Shown here: one piece after another, positions 1-10,992 of the stretch
Layout: each line of letters begins with the position of its first letter
How positions within the stretch are numbered: position 1 is the first letter of the stretch
Source: Orobanche coerulescens
Lineage: Eukaryota > Streptophyta > Magnoliopsida > Lamiales > Orobanchaceae
Assembly (NCBI GenBank): GCA_033398695.1
Contig: CM065802.1
Span: 13,592,739 to 13,656,738, forward strand
Direction of reading: 5' to 3'
Length of the DNA stretch: 64,000 nucleotides
Notes under the pieces: model-generated
What the model was told of the DNA's origin: nothing
The model's input: only the letters and a program-made list of their open reading frames with translations
The model's database searches: none
Program-made: the position numbers and the translations under genes

Positions 1-173
1 GTATTATAATATGTGAATGACTATTATGCCCTTGATGTAATTATGTAATTACGATTGTGCCATCTGAAGTTTTCCTATAAATAGGACTTCAGTTATTAAT
101 GAAAAACATACTTCAGAATCATTTTCTCTATTCTCTCGTTAAATTCTCTCTATAATATTTCAGTTTTATAACA
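1..173 (+). repeat. E1 5' LTR (truncated by window start)
   Basis: Nearly identical to the last 173 bases of the LTR at 23273-23496 and ends in TATAACA. It holds the palindrome GTAATTATGTAATTAC and a TATA box CTATAAATA at 75-83 set inside an inverted repeat (GAAGT...CCTAT / ATAGGACTTC). These probably belong to the LTR promoter. Confidence 0.9.
75..83 (+). promoter_or_regulatory. TATA box of E1 5' LTR
   Basis: CTATAAATA is conserved in all four E-element LTR copies (75, 23398, 32753 and 47460). Upstream lies the perfect palindrome GTAATTATGTAATTAC. The promoter role is inferred from position and consensus. Confidence 0.6.
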
Positions 174-187
174 CGTTATCAGCACGA
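174..187 (+). other. E1 primer-binding-site region
   Basis: CGTTATCAGCACGA directly follows the LTR terminus and is repeated exactly after the E2 5' LTR (32852 onward). The position fits a primer binding site, although it differs from the usual TGGTATCAGAGC Met-tRNA complement seen in the gypsy elements of this window. Confidence 0.5.
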
Positions 188-955
188 ATGTTCTAATCCC
201 TATTAAAGAGTTTCAAAAAAAAAAAATTCCTCCGATTTCTGAAAAAAAAGGGAGAAGACAAAGAAGGAGATGCAGAGCGGATAAAGAAAAAAAAAAGAGG
301 AGGGGGAATGAGAAACACGAACGGCAAAGGTAAGAAAAAAAATATTGAATTTACATGGGCGGCCGTGGAATACTCCCCCATCACAAACTCCACTTGCAGT
401 GGGGAAAAAGAATCTTCAGCTCCTCTTGCAGTTGGCCCGCATCAAAGTCCCCTTCCTCACAATACTGTTGTGACCGCTATTCCTCCGCATCCTCTCACCG
501 CTTTATTTTTCGGTATGTAAAGAAATTATTGGAAATCTTGTCGCGAATGAGGTCAGCTGTTCTTCCGTATAAGTTATCCCAGGCACGCTCGTCGTCCCTG
601 TTGTATCTGCCCCTTCGGCGCCGGTCGGCGTTTTATTTCCGGAAATAACTTCGGTGGTCGACGGGAGCATTTCATCACGCGTCGTCCATTCTCAACTCGG
701 CGATGGCGGTGCGTTTTTTCACAGCAACAAAACGGCGGGCGGAAACAGGACCCTTGCAAATTCCATCCCAGGTACATTTTTTTTCGTCCGTTTCTTCGCG
801 TCTCGAGGTGGCGGTGGGTTTGACCATAAAAAACCCTTGCCCTCATCAAAACTGACGGACCCGTGATAAACTTGGTTGGAAGTTGAAAAAAAAAAAAGGA
901 AACATACAGACCCGTGATATTAAAAAAAAAATTAAATGAAATAAATATCAAAATA
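188..955 (+). other. E1 variable 5' segment (not shared with E2)
   Basis: A GC-richer stretch of about 770 bases between the primer site and the start of E1/E2 homology (around 956). E2 has a different segment of about 1.1 kb at the same place (32866-33955). Short open frames exist but resemble nothing I recognise. Donor-like sequences such as 'cggtatgtaaag' near 513 could be splice sites. It may be captured host sequence (5' UTR or exon), which is inference. Confidence 0.4.
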
Positions 956-1470
956 TTTAAGGATAAAATATTATTCTAATTCATTAAATTATAAATCTGA
1001 TTTTTCTTACATATAAGATACATATGATGTCAGAATTGATTTTTCTTGATATCACCGTGACCCATTTCACGAGAGCTTCAATTTGACACTAATATTGATA
1101 TGTTGATTATAATCCTTTTAATATCTGTCATTATCAAAATTTACAAATTAGTACCTTGATTCCTTCAAAAATATTGAAACCACTTATGGATATATGTCCT
1201 TGTACTGTGAAAATTTATAAAGTGGTATGTATAATATTACGGAACGACCAAGCGGCACTGATGCCGACAACTGGGGTCGATGATGACTTTTAATGATCCA
1301 ACCTAATACCACATGATTATACTTTGAGAAAATGGTTGGACGAACCTGCTCCAGAAGAAGCAGTTAAATATTTACTAATCTAATTCCTGACTTTATTATA
1401 ATTATCTCCAAGTGGTGGTTGAAATCATCTATTTGTTGAGCTTACATTATGCAAATATTACTATACTTCC
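956..1470 (+). other. E1 non-coding internal sequence
   Basis: AT-rich sequence homologous to E2 from about 33958 onward, for example the shared 'cttacatataagatacatatg' region. No coding frame or structured element is seen. Confidence 0.6.
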
Positions 1471-1856
1471 CATGTGATGGTCTAATTATCATAAGATGGA
1501 TGGTGATACCTCCCATATGATAATTAATTACCACAAGATGGATGGTGATACCTCCTATGTGACAAGTTTAATTATCACAAGATGGATGGCGATGCCTCCT
1601 ATATGATAAATGTAATTGTCACAAGATGGATGGTTTTACATATTTACTATACCTCCTATGTGACAAGTTTAATTATCACAAGATGGATGGCGATGCCTCC
1701 TATATGATAAATGTAATTGTCACAAGACGGATGGTTTTTACATATTTACTATACCTCCTATGTGACAAGTTTAATTATCACATGATGGATGGCGATGCCT
1801 CCTATATGATAAATATAATTATCACAAGACTGATGGTTTTACATATTTATTATACC
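1471..1856 (+). repeat. tandem repeat in E1 (tcacaagatggatgg units)
   Basis: Repeats of 'cctcctatgtgacaagttt' plus 'aattatcacaagatggatgg', with a higher-order unit of roughly 115 bases near 1560-1850. E2 carries only a single copy of this motif (around 34390-34430), so the array expanded in the E1 lineage. Confidence 0.75.
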
Positions 1857-2489
1857 TAGGGGTGAGCAGAAAAACCGACAAAAACCGATAATACCGAAAA
1901 TACCGAAAAAACCGAAACCGAAAAACCGAACCAATAAGATATTGGTATGGTACGGTTCTTAAAATTTTGAAAACCGAATTATGCGGTTCGGTTTCGGTTT
2001 TAGATATGGATCCCGACTTTAAAAATCGAACCGAACCGATAAAACAGATGACTATTCTGCAAACTTTGTTTTTTCTTTGTGCATGTTGTTATGAATTGAT
2101 GGACCTGTGCTGAGGACGAAATTCAAGACTTTTGTTTAATCTGATATTGGACTTTTTGAATCCTTAGTTATTATCATGTTATTGAAGTAGATTTTATTTT
2201 TATTCAAGCTTTGAAGTGGATTAATTATGTATAAATCCTTCTATTTGAACTTACAATTGTCTGATTTAGCCCAAGTAGTTCAATTTGGGCCTGGTGCAAG
2301 CCCAACTTAAGTGGCTCATTTAATCAACCCATTGACACCGAACCGCTACCGAACCGACACCGAAACCGATCACACCGAGCCGATTTAAAACCGAATCATT
2401 TCGGTACTCAAATGCTAGATACCGATAAGATACGGTTCGGTATCGGTTTTAGCTAGAAACCGTACCAAACCGAACCGAGCTCACCCCTA
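1857..2489. mobile_element. hAT-type non-autonomous element (MITE)
   Basis: Terminal inverted repeats TAGGGGTGAGC are flanked by an exact 8-base target duplication, ATTATACC (1849-1856 and 2490-2497), the size typical of hAT. The arms are rich in ACCGAA/TTCGGT repeats that can fold back. No transposase is present. E2 lacks the insertion at the matching place (near 34387), so it entered E1 after the two copies separated. Confidence 0.9.
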
Positions 2490-2599
2490 ATTATACCTCC
2501 TATGTGATGAGTTCAATTATCACAAGACGGATGGTTTTACATATATGCCGTTTATATATTATATATTACCATCGTGGTTGGTTATACCATATGAATGGT

Positions 2600-2800
2600 T
2601 CATAAATACTGCTCCTGAAGAAGTAGTTGGTCGATTATCATGCTCTTGAAGAAGCAGTTGATAAAAATAAATCCTACTCTGAAGAAGTAGTTGATCGATT
2701 ATCATGCTCTTGAAGAAGCAGTTGAAAGAAATAAATCCTACTCTGAAGAAGTAGTTGATCAATGATTCAAATCCTGCTCTGAAGAAGAAACAGTTGATAG
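2600..2800 (+). repeat. tandem repeat of ctgaagaagcagttga units
   Basis: Several units of 'cctgctctgaagaagcagttga' alternate with 'cctactctgaagaagtagttga' and are separated by 'tcgattatc' or 'aaataaat'. The same array occurs in E2 at 34497-34670. Each unit has a small inverted repeat (CTGCT...AGCAG). Open frames across it are repeat artefacts. Confidence 0.8.
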
Positions 2801-3239
2801 AAATAATAAGATGGAGAAAGTTGGGCAAGCAATACCAGAAATTATAATCGATCAAATTAAAGAAAATTCCATGCAAATACACTGCATGGTGGGATCATCT
2901 GACAAGTGATATGAAAAAATATCACCGAAAAATAATTGCTCAATTAATCTCATGTTGATTATATCACATGGTGGGATCATTGAAATCATATCAATATCAC
3001 AATAGAGAAGCATATATCACATATTCGTGAGAATAATGTATTTGCATAGAGGCAAAAAGATGATCTTATTATTGCTGGAAAAAGCACAAAACAGTCGAAG
3101 TGGAAAATATTGAAACTAGCCAAAAAGGTAATAAACACTCGACAATATGCGAAAAGGAGAATACATATGAAACCCATAAAAAGGGGTGCGTTTCGAGAGT
3201 GTAAAACTCCATAACTCTGCCACTCCCTGACATTAGGGT
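2801..3239 (+). other. E1 non-coding region downstream of the antisense LOG frame
   Basis: Homologous to E2 34690-35141. On the minus strand this would be the 3' flank of the LOG-like gene. No coding signal is seen. Confidence 0.5.
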
Positions 3240-3906
3240 TCATAATAAAAGATCTAAAGGATCTAAACTTCTTTTTCGTTTGGCGCCAATAGTTTGTGGC
3301 TGATGGGCTTTGACTTCCAAATTCTTAACTGTAATATATGCTTGAAACTTTATAAGTAGATCAACAAATGTGTCGGCACATATAAGAATATCTCTTGATG
3401 GCTGAGAGATAAAATTGTGATCTACTCCTTGATCCAGAAAGGCAAGCAAATCGTTGAAGAAATTATTAATATTCAACAAACCTATAGGTTTGGTATGGAA
3501 GTCCCGCTCAGCCCATGACGTGATATTGAATATCTCATTTTGTGTGTCATAACCACATGGAAGTACAATAAATGCATCGCTATTATTCACCATATACATC
3601 ATACCATCATGCACAGACTGTACTTGAAGCATCAACCCAGTTGAACCCCATATACTAGGTTCTAACTGTGGGAAAGTGTGAGGCACTTGTTACTCTTACT
3701 CTCCCATTTTGTGCAGCCTCTAAAAGGCAACCCAAAAATCTATGATTACTCACACCATATAATATATCGATTTTGTGTTTTCCTAATTCTTTTACGAATT
3801 GATACGACATATCTATATGCTGGATATGACCTGTCAGTTTGGATCTACCTAAAATACATATGGTTTTAATCGGATGAGATCTGTATGAGGATTCTGAGAA
3901 CTCCAT
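3240..3906 (-). pseudogene. LOG-like protein (cytokinin riboside 5'-monophosphate phosphoribohydrolase family), broken copy in E1
   Basis: LOG enzymes release active cytokinin bases from their nucleotides. Two minus-strand frames cover the fold. 3906-3655 has the N-terminal part (ICILGR, then KIDILYG, cf. the family CVFCGSS and IDLVYGGG). 3686-3240 has SDAFIVLPCGYDTQNE, then KPIGLLN and the C-terminal helices, ending in a basic KRKRS tail. The family signature PGGYGTxxE is degraded to PCGYDTQNE. The preceding catalytic block (family MHxRKxxM) reads VHDGMMYM and lacks the Arg. A stop after FPTVRT and a frameshift separate the halves, whereas E2 is continuous there. The frame lies antisense to the element. 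Homology is clear; enzyme activity is very unlikely in this copy. Confidence 0.85.
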
Positions 3907-4126
3907 CTCTCTACACTAGATTTTCAAAATACTTTTATGAGATATATAATTTCTGATTTGTGGATCCTAAATTTAAAGAACAAACTTCTTACTAGAAGAC
4001 AAATGACTTCACTATTTTCATTGAAAAATGAGGAGCGGATAAGTCACTGCTTTTATTATTTTCTTTTTGACAAAATTGCAGAAGAAAACGAAAGATATGA
4101 TATTATATTTTTCAATAAAAATTACG

Positions 4127-4679
4127 TTATCTATCGACAACTAAGAAATTTAAATATTGGGGAACAATATTCATCAGCTTGCATTTTTTGCAATTTACCT
4201 TATACGGCTTTGACAGAACGGACTTACAAACTGGATCTTTTGAGACTAATTTTTCATGACTACAACGTTCCAGTTCTTCCTTAAATTGTGTCCACAGAGC
4301 CAATAGTTCACGATGAACGTATCCACTGGGATGTGTATCAAGAATCTGTTGGATATCGTGATCCATAGATTCCTTACTCAATCCATCCTTGATAAATGCG
4401 ATTTTATCTTCTCGATTTTTTGGATACAAACCCCACCAATTTTCACCGTGTGTCACATGTCCACCGAGCACATGTATAGCATCCACCTAATCTTTTTGCT
4501 CTTCGTTTCTTTGCAAAATTACTCCTACCTGTACCTGTCATGTACTTAAATGAATTTGAAAATTCGCCAGATAATCGAACATGTGCTTCGATTAACCATC
4601 GAATATCTTCTAGGATGCCATTTCTCATTAGCACCCTTAATCTTTTGAGTCGATCTCGATAAATTCTTTTTATGATATT
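4127..4679 (-). pseudogene. ORF1 (unknown conserved antisense ORF), main part of E1 copy
   Basis: Minus-strand continuation of the ORF1 start at 21314-21259, separated from it by G1. It encodes a basic helical region (IKRIYR, then ERLR-type residues), a KKRRAKR stretch, the Cys-rich motif C-Y-T-C-x4-C, then NREDKIAFIKDGLSKESMDH and a Ser/Lys-rich tail. The E2 copy has a fourth Cys where E1 has a TGA stop, and a run of six A (five in E2) shifts the frame just after it. It lies about 220 bases upstream of the LOG-like frame on the same strand, so the two could be one spliced gene or two adjacent genes. I do not recognise the family. Confidence 0.6.
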
Positions 4680-6544
4680 TGTAACACCCTCAAGATATTC
4701 GAGGTATATTACAGCGCCGTGAATCCCTATGTGGGACCCACCAGGCTGAACAGCATCATACTCATCGACTCACATAAACGACAAACCAACACCATGTCAT
4801 AAAGACGCAAAACAGAAAAATCCACCCGGTTCAACCGGTCAAACATAACATCATCAATCAACACCAACATATAGGCAACAATACAATCCGGACGAACAAG
4901 AACTCTTAGGTACTCGAGTACAACTATTAGTTCAAAACCACAAAAGATGAAAGACAAAAAGACATTAAGACGTCACTTAGCACAATCATCACGCATGGCC
5001 ATCATCCGTGTACTGGTCCAGCGCCCGCTCGTCCCGATGAACCTGACCTGAAATTCATAAAACGAATTCCCCCAAAACGGGTCCCCAGAGGGGTTAGCAA
5101 TTACGCTAGTACAAGTAACCAAATGAACAATTTACATCTTACACATATAGTAATGCATGCAATTCAAGAAAACATAGTTCCAAAATACTCATTTCCGGAA
5201 ACGCCAATGATCAAACCACATTTGTAAAAATGCACCACAATTAACCGCGGACCCACAGCTTCGTGGATCCCTGCCGAGACCCCGTCGGATCTAACCCACA
5301 GTGGTTAAAAGCAAGCTCGCGGTCCCACAGCTTCGTGGAACCCTACCGAGACCCCGTCGAGTCTAACCCGCAGTGAGCATACACACGCACACAATTTCTC
5401 ATACAAAACTACTATGTCAAGATCGTAAGTTCATAAGGATACTTGCCTCGATTAAATAGACGATGACACGAACGTAACGGAAGGATCAAGCACAACCACG
5501 AGGAACCGACGAAAATGAACCTAACGATTCGAATAGCACAATCACAACCACTTCTAAACGATTATGGAAATGGAATACACCCGGAAACCCGCCTACGATT
5601 CATGTATATTCGTATCAAAATAACAACGAGGGCGTACCACAACCAAACCCTCCCGATTCCGTAAAAATCCACAAAATATCCATGAATCCGTAGGAAAACT
5701 AAAGATACTAACAATATTAATCGTATACATCATGAATCCACCAACAAAACGGAACGAATCGGAAGAAAAACCCAAAACCCCCAAATTAATCGAAAATAGG
5801 GTTTTAGAATATTACCTTAGGAGATTCAAGCACCAAGATCCGTAGAACACGCGTTAGATTGATTGCCGGGCTTCACTACCGAAGAAAAATGGTGAAAATC
5901 GACCCCCAATGGATAAAGGTGAAGAACTCTTCCCTCTCTTACACTCTCTCTCGCGATGCGGTGAAATGAGGAAGAAGGCAGGCGATTTCGTCTAATAAAG
6001 ACGAGTTTGCACGATACCGCTTTGTGTGCCGCGGCACACCAAGTGTGCCGCGCACAGCCAACAAATTACGCCTGTGTTTCGGCGTTGTGCCGCAAGACAC
6101 TGCGTGTGCCGCGGCACCCGCATACTGGGTTTGGGTCGCAGAAGACACACGAGTGTGCCGCGGCACGGACAGTGTGCCGCGGCATCGCTCGCACCGTGCC
6201 GCGGCACGGATGGGTGTGCCGCGGCACACATGATTGGTTCGACCACCAATCGAAGGAATTTGTGTGTCGCGGCACGCATACCAGGCCGCGCCCACACCAC
6301 CTATTGGGTCCCAAAATGATAAAAATGATCCCGAAAGAGCATAAAACGAGAGGACGCAAGATTTGGGGACTAATAACACTAAATGGATCCACGGCAACCC
6401 CGAAACGGCGGTTCCGCACAACAATTACGAGAATCGGATCAAAGATGACGGAAAAGTTACCTTTGAAGGATACACGAGGGTCACTACAATCGAGAATTAC
6501 ACCGGAAATACAATTACAAGGGAAAGAAAAATGCGGATATTACA
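4680..6544 (-). repeat. G1 3' LTR
   Basis: 1865 bases, homologous to 19420-21258. It contains the GTGCCGCGGCAC palindrome cluster (6026-6275) and two 'cttcgtgga...ctaccgagacccc' repeats near 5250-5370 that are also present in G2's LTRs. Several palindromes are more decayed here than in the partner LTR. Confidence 0.93.
6026..6275. repeat. palindrome cluster GTGCCGCGGCAC in G1 3' LTR
   Basis: About nine copies or near-copies of the perfect 12-base palindrome. Five are exact; others carry single changes (for example GTGTCGCGGCAC) or a 2-base loss. In element orientation this is about 270-520 bases from the LTR start, in the expected U3. The function is unknown. Confidence 0.85.
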
Positions 6545-6556
6545 TTCTACCCCTCT
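6545..6556 (-). other. G1 polypurine tract
   Basis: AGAGGGGTAGAA on the minus strand abuts the 3' LTR start. The hairpin AAGTTTCG-TCC-CGAAACTT at 6563-6581 lies immediately upstream and overlaps the end of the pol frame. Confidence 0.8.
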
Positions 6557-6579
6557 AAAAATAAGTTTCGTCCCGAAAC

Positions 6580-7014
6580 TTAAGAAACAAACAACTCGGG
6601 GTACCTAGCACGCATGCTATCCTCGGTTTCCCAAGTTGCCTCCTCGACACCGTGTCTCGACCACTGCACCTTGACCAAAGGTATGGTCTTATGCCTCAAT
6701 CGCTTCTCACGATGCTCCAAAATCTTCAAAGGACGCTCTTCAAAAGTAACATCCTTGGCGACATCAATCTCACCATAATCGATGACGTGACTAGGATCCG
6801 GGACATATTTCCTCAACTGGGAAACATGAAAAACGTTATGAACATGACTCAAGGCTGGGGGTAACGCCAAACGGTATGCCAACTCACCGACTCGCTCGAG
6901 AATCTCAAAGGGTCCAATAAATCTCGGACTCAGCTTCCCTTCCTTCCCAAAACGAAAAACTCCTTTCGTCGGCGACACCTTTAGCAAAACGTGGTCTCCT
7001 ACCTCGAATTCCAA
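6580..7014 (-). pseudogene. G1 integrase C-terminal region with chromodomain
   Basis: The frame starts MEFEVGDHVLLKVSP, the GPY/F-type region follows (LSPRFIGPFEILERVGELAYRL), and it ends with a chromodomain: VTFEERPLKILEH..., KVQWSRHGVEEATWE. Chromodomain integrases direct chromovirus insertion toward modified chromatin. It is displaced by a frameshift from the catalytic core (6905-7621) and stops about 35 bases before the LTR, overlapping the conserved hairpin. Confidence 0.93.
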
Positions 7015-7621
7015 AGGTCGACGACGGACGTCCAGATATCGACTCGCCGACTCGGGCGATCAACATCCGTTCCCGAATTACTTCTATCTTCCGCCTCGTC
7101 TCTAAAACGACATCCGGCTCGGTCCCGACCAAATCGAACGTTTCATTCCAACAAATCGGTGATCGACATCGCCGCCCATAAAGTGCCTCGTACGGCGCCA
7201 TCCGAATCGACGCGTGCCAACTATTGTTATACGTGAATTCGATCAGTGGCAAATGTTCCTCCCAGTCATTACTCCAATCGAGAGCACATGCACACAACAA
7301 GTCCTCGAACGTCTGGATAGTGCGTTCCGACTGTCCATCTGACTGAGGATGAAAAGAGGTACTCAAACGCAACCGGGTACCCAACGCCTTATGCACCGCC
7401 TGCCAGAAGTGCGATACAAAACGGCCATCACGATCCGAAACAATAGACTTCGGGGTACCATGAAGTCTCACGATCTGCGCGATAAACACACGGGCTAACT
7501 TCTCCGGGCCCCAAGTGTCCTTGATGCCCAGAAAATGTGCCGACTTAGTCAGACGATCGACAATCACCCATACCATATTCATGCCCGACCTCGATCTCGG
7601 CAAACTCGTAACGAAATCCAT
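6905..7621 (-). pseudogene. G1 integrase catalytic core
   Basis: The DDE residues are visible: D22 ([10 protein letters not shown]), D63 (VSDRDGRF) and E99 (SDGQSERT), with the 35-residue spacing typical of retroelement integrases. It then has YGRRCRSPICW, typical of plant gypsy pol. A frameshift near residue 190 (after MLIARVGES) moves the sequence into the 7014-6580 frame, and another upstream separates it from the zinc-binding part. The enzyme would insert the cDNA into the genome. Confidence 0.95.
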
Positions 7622-8275
7622 CGATATATCTTCCCATTTCCATTCGAACGAAGTGATCGCAATAACTTGACCGTTGATGCTCGATTTTGACTTGCTGACA
7701 AGTCAAACATCTCGCTACGAACTGTGCGACCTCATCCTTCATATCATTCCACCAGAAATTTCTTCTCAGGTCCTTGTACATCTTACTCGAACCAGGATGA
7801 ACGGAATAGGGTGTAGCATGGGCCTCCCGTAAAATACTCTGCCTCAACTCTGAGTCGTTCGGCACACAAAGCCGACTCTGGAATCTCAAAATACCATCCT
7901 CGTGAATCACAAACCCAGGAGACTTTCCCTTAAGAACGTTCTCTCGGATTTGAGTAATCATCGGATCCTCTGATTGCTTCAGCTTAATTTCATCGATCAA
8001 AGATGATGAAATCTCTAAAGCACAAAGTTGCCCGACAGCTCCCGGCAACGAGACCTCAACATCTAACTCGATCAAAGCCCTCCGAAGCTCAGACTGAGAT
8101 GTAAGGATCTCAAGCGTTCGCAACGCAACTGGTTTCCGACTCAAGGCGTCGGCCACGACGTTCGCCTTACCCGGATGATAAAGGATTTCGAGGTCATAAT
8201 CCTTAATCAACTCTAACCACCTCCTCTGCCTCATATTCAACTCCCGCTGAGTAAATATGTATTTCAGACTTTTAT
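7545..8275 (-). pseudogene. G1 RNase H C-terminal part and integrase zinc-binding domain
   Basis: The minus-strand frame resumes at 8275, exactly at the G2 insertion, with [18 protein letters not shown], then [16 protein letters not shown] (end of RNase H). The integrase N-terminal zinc finger follows: [10 protein letters not shown] and CLTCQQVK (HHCC). After VKIEHQR the frame shifts and the downstream residues are nonsense. Upstream bases 8276-8348 of the open frame belong to G2's LTR and are not part of the gene. Confidence 0.93.
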
Positions 8276-8648
8276 TGTAATATCCGCAATTTCGAATTTC
8301 GGTAATTTTCTTTTTTTCGGAGGAAGTTAGTTTCGACAACTCTATCATGACCGTTTCGTCATTCCGAGAATGATTAATTCTGCACTTTTTGTCATCCGAG
8401 TTCGTTTCGGTGTCGTTTTGTTGAGTTCCGTGTCCTTAATCGACTTTTTCACGTGGGAGTTCGACTTTGTAAAGTCACCATTAATTCTTGGAAACTCCAA
8501 AAATTCTTAATCTCTGCAACATTATAGAGAATCAAGTTAGCTTTCCAATGGTTCAAACGGTGAGTCAATCGGAGTCCAGACGAAGGAGTTATGGTCGAAA
8601 TAGCGAAGACTGCACGGTGTGCCTTTTTGGTGTTGAAGGGGGTCAGAC

Positions 8649-8745
8649 TGTGCAGCCGCGGCACACTCAGCCGTGCCGCGCACTAAGCTGATTCCCGGGC
8701 GTTTTGGTGGCCACAGGCGGCACACTTGTCTGTGCCGCGCACACG
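8649..8745. repeat. decayed palindrome cluster in G2 5' LTR
   Basis: Four related sites, none perfect (for example GTGCCGCGCAC and CAGCCGCGGCAC). The partner LTR at 13967-14061 keeps two perfect sites, so the differences arose after insertion or are sequencing gaps at strong hairpins. Confidence 0.7.
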
Positions 8746-10162
8746 GGCTTTTCTGCGTTTTTAGCAGATTGCGAGGAGAAAACTTCATTTTTTCTCCTCT
8801 CTTCTTCCTCCTTCATCTTAGGCGATTGTGGGCGATTCTTGGGCGATTTGAGTGCTCCAAAACTTGTAGAGATCATCTACCTCAAGTCTTGTTGTATATT
8901 TTCGACCTCTACTTGAATCCTTCATCCAAATCAAGGTATATTTCTTGATTATCCTTCAAGTTGACTTTTTGGAGAAATTGTTCTTGATTTCGTTTCTAAT
9001 CCGATTTTGATAGATCGATTGGTGTAGTATGATGTTATTAATCATGTTCTATGGGTTGTATATCCATATATCAAGTTTGTTTAACTCGATCGACGATTCG
9101 AGTGTTCTTGGGAATTATTGAACATTTAGTGTTCGATTAAATGTCCCAATGAGTTTCCCTTCGATAGTTTGTTGGGATTTCTGTTGTTTTGGCCTTGATT
9201 CTCGTCGTAACCATGTGTTATTGTTACTTCCGGAGGTTTATAGGTGTCCGAGGATTCCGATGTTGAATTCCGTTTGGTGATTGATGATTCATGTGGTGTT
9301 ATTCTCGTTATACTCGTGGTGCTATCGCGTTCTTGATATTGTTCGGGGGTTCGGGGCTATTCGACCGCGTCCTATCCGTCGTCTCGTTGCGATTGTGATT
9401 TCGAGGCAAGTACCTTGCCCATACTTTTCTTATTTTGTGGATATAATGATCGGTGATCGTATTAGTGTGTTTGTTTGGTTGTTTGAAACGAAGTTTCAAA
9501 AGATTTCGGTTTGGCCTCGTTAAAGGCTTTCTTTCAAATGTGTGTGTGTTTTGTGAACGGTGTGTTTTGGGAATTGATTATGATTTGATTATTTTGAACG
9601 TTGAAGGATTTGATGATGATACTCCTCTTGTTTAAAGTTATGGAATCGTGTATTCCGTATTTAATCTTGTTATTGTGTTTTGAAGAGTTTGATAATGGTG
9701 TCGAGTTAATGGCCATCTCTAGTGAGTATTCTTAATGAACTTACATTCTTAGCATGTTAGTATTTCATGAGTAACGTGTGTGTGTGTATGCTCACTGCGG
9801 GTTAGATCCGACGAGGTCTCGGTAGGGCTCCACGAAGCTGTGGAACCGCGAGCTTGCTTTTAACCACTGTGGGTTAGATCTGACGGGGTCTCGGCAGGGA
9901 TCCACGAAGTTGTGGGTCCGCGGTTAATTGTGGTGCATTTTACAAATGTGGTTTGATCATTGGCATTTCCGGAAATGAGTGCTTTTGAATGGTTTTCATG
10001 ATTGCATGCATTGACTAAGTGTGTAAGAGGTAAGTTGTTCGTTTGGCCTACTTGGCTAGGATGGCTCTAGAGTATTTTGTTGTTTGTTTTAAATCCTTTA
10101 TTTGTGGATTTTGATGTTGGGAGACGAACCTTGTGGTCGTTCTTGTGTACTGTGAGTTGATG

Positions 10163-10301
10163 AGATTTGGGGCTAAAATCCCAATGGTTTTGTAAAAGTC
10201 ATTTTATGGATTGGGGCTAAAATCCCAACATTTTTGTAAAAGTCATTTTACGGATTTGGGGCTAAAATCCCAACGGTTTGGTAAAGGTGATTTTACGGAA
10301 A
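10163..10301 (+). repeat. three tandem hairpin units in G2 5' LTR
   Basis: Three units of about 50 bases, each with TTGGGGCTAAAATCCCAA (inverted repeat TTGGG/CCCAA) followed by 'gtaaaagtcattttacgg', itself an inverted repeat (GTAAAA/TTTTAC). Repeated at 15485-15619. Confidence 0.8.
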
Positions 10302-10980
10302 GTAAACTTTTGGGGCGGTGACCCCTTTTGTCTTGTGGATTTTGAAAAGTAGGATTTGATAATCCTAAATGGTTTTCTATTAAAACTCTCGATGGCATTC
10401 TAAACCGTCTTATAAATTATTTCCATTGGTTTATGGTATTTCGATTTTGAAATGTTTTCTCAAACCCTTGCATCGAGAAGTACTTTTCGTTTTGTTTGGA
10501 TCTTTGAGGATTCCTGGTTATTGTTATTCGTGGAATGTGAATTGTATGGCTCGTATTTGCACTTTGTATTTGCACTAGCAAAACAGTGGAGTTTTGCTAA
10601 CCCCCGAGTATTCGGGGGGTGGATGTCTATTTTTGCATTCAGGTTTTGGAGCATAACACAGGGTCGGCACAAAGGATGATGAAAGATGAACGATACTAAT
10701 CACACGAGGATCCGTTGATGTCATATTGGTCTAGTTGTATTTTCTTTTCCGCTGCAGTATCTTTTCCCCGTTGTACGGGAGTTTATTGTACTTTGACCCC
10801 TGCGTGGGTATATGTTGTAATTGAGTTGTGTATTTTATTGAAAGACCAAATCGGTCTACTGAGTCATTTAGCCTTGAAGGCATTGTCGAGATGTTAAATG
10901 TTGTTACCAGCCTGGTAGATCTTCGAGGAGAGGGTCTACGGCGTGTAATATCCCTGAGTGGATTGGGGGTGTTACATAAA

Positions 10981-10992
10981 TGGTATCGGAGC
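10981..10992 (+). other. G2 primer binding site
   Basis: TGGTATCGGAGC lies four bases after the LTR end. It complements initiator Met-tRNA apart from A to G at position 8. G3 has the same variant, so it is a shared subfamily feature. Confidence 0.8.

Larger units (their letters stand above)
8276..10976 (+). repeat. G2 5' LTR
   Basis: 2701 bases, TG...CA. It contains a decayed GTGCCGCGGCAC cluster (8649-8745), two 'ccacgaagctgtgg' hairpin repeats near 9790-9920, and three tandem TTGGGGCTAAAATCCCAA hairpin units (10163-10301). The open frames in it are not supported as genes. Confidence 0.93.

Noticed and set aside
1485..1856. Regularly spaced repeats that could suggest a CRISPR array
   Set aside because: Repeats are imperfect, the spacers are themselves repeated, and the context is a plant retroelement.
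5939..6558. Open frames on both strands rich in AAAH/CRGT residues
   Set aside because: They come from the GTGCCGCGGCAC palindrome cluster in the G1 LTR, open in several frames simultaneously. Also at 20728-21308.
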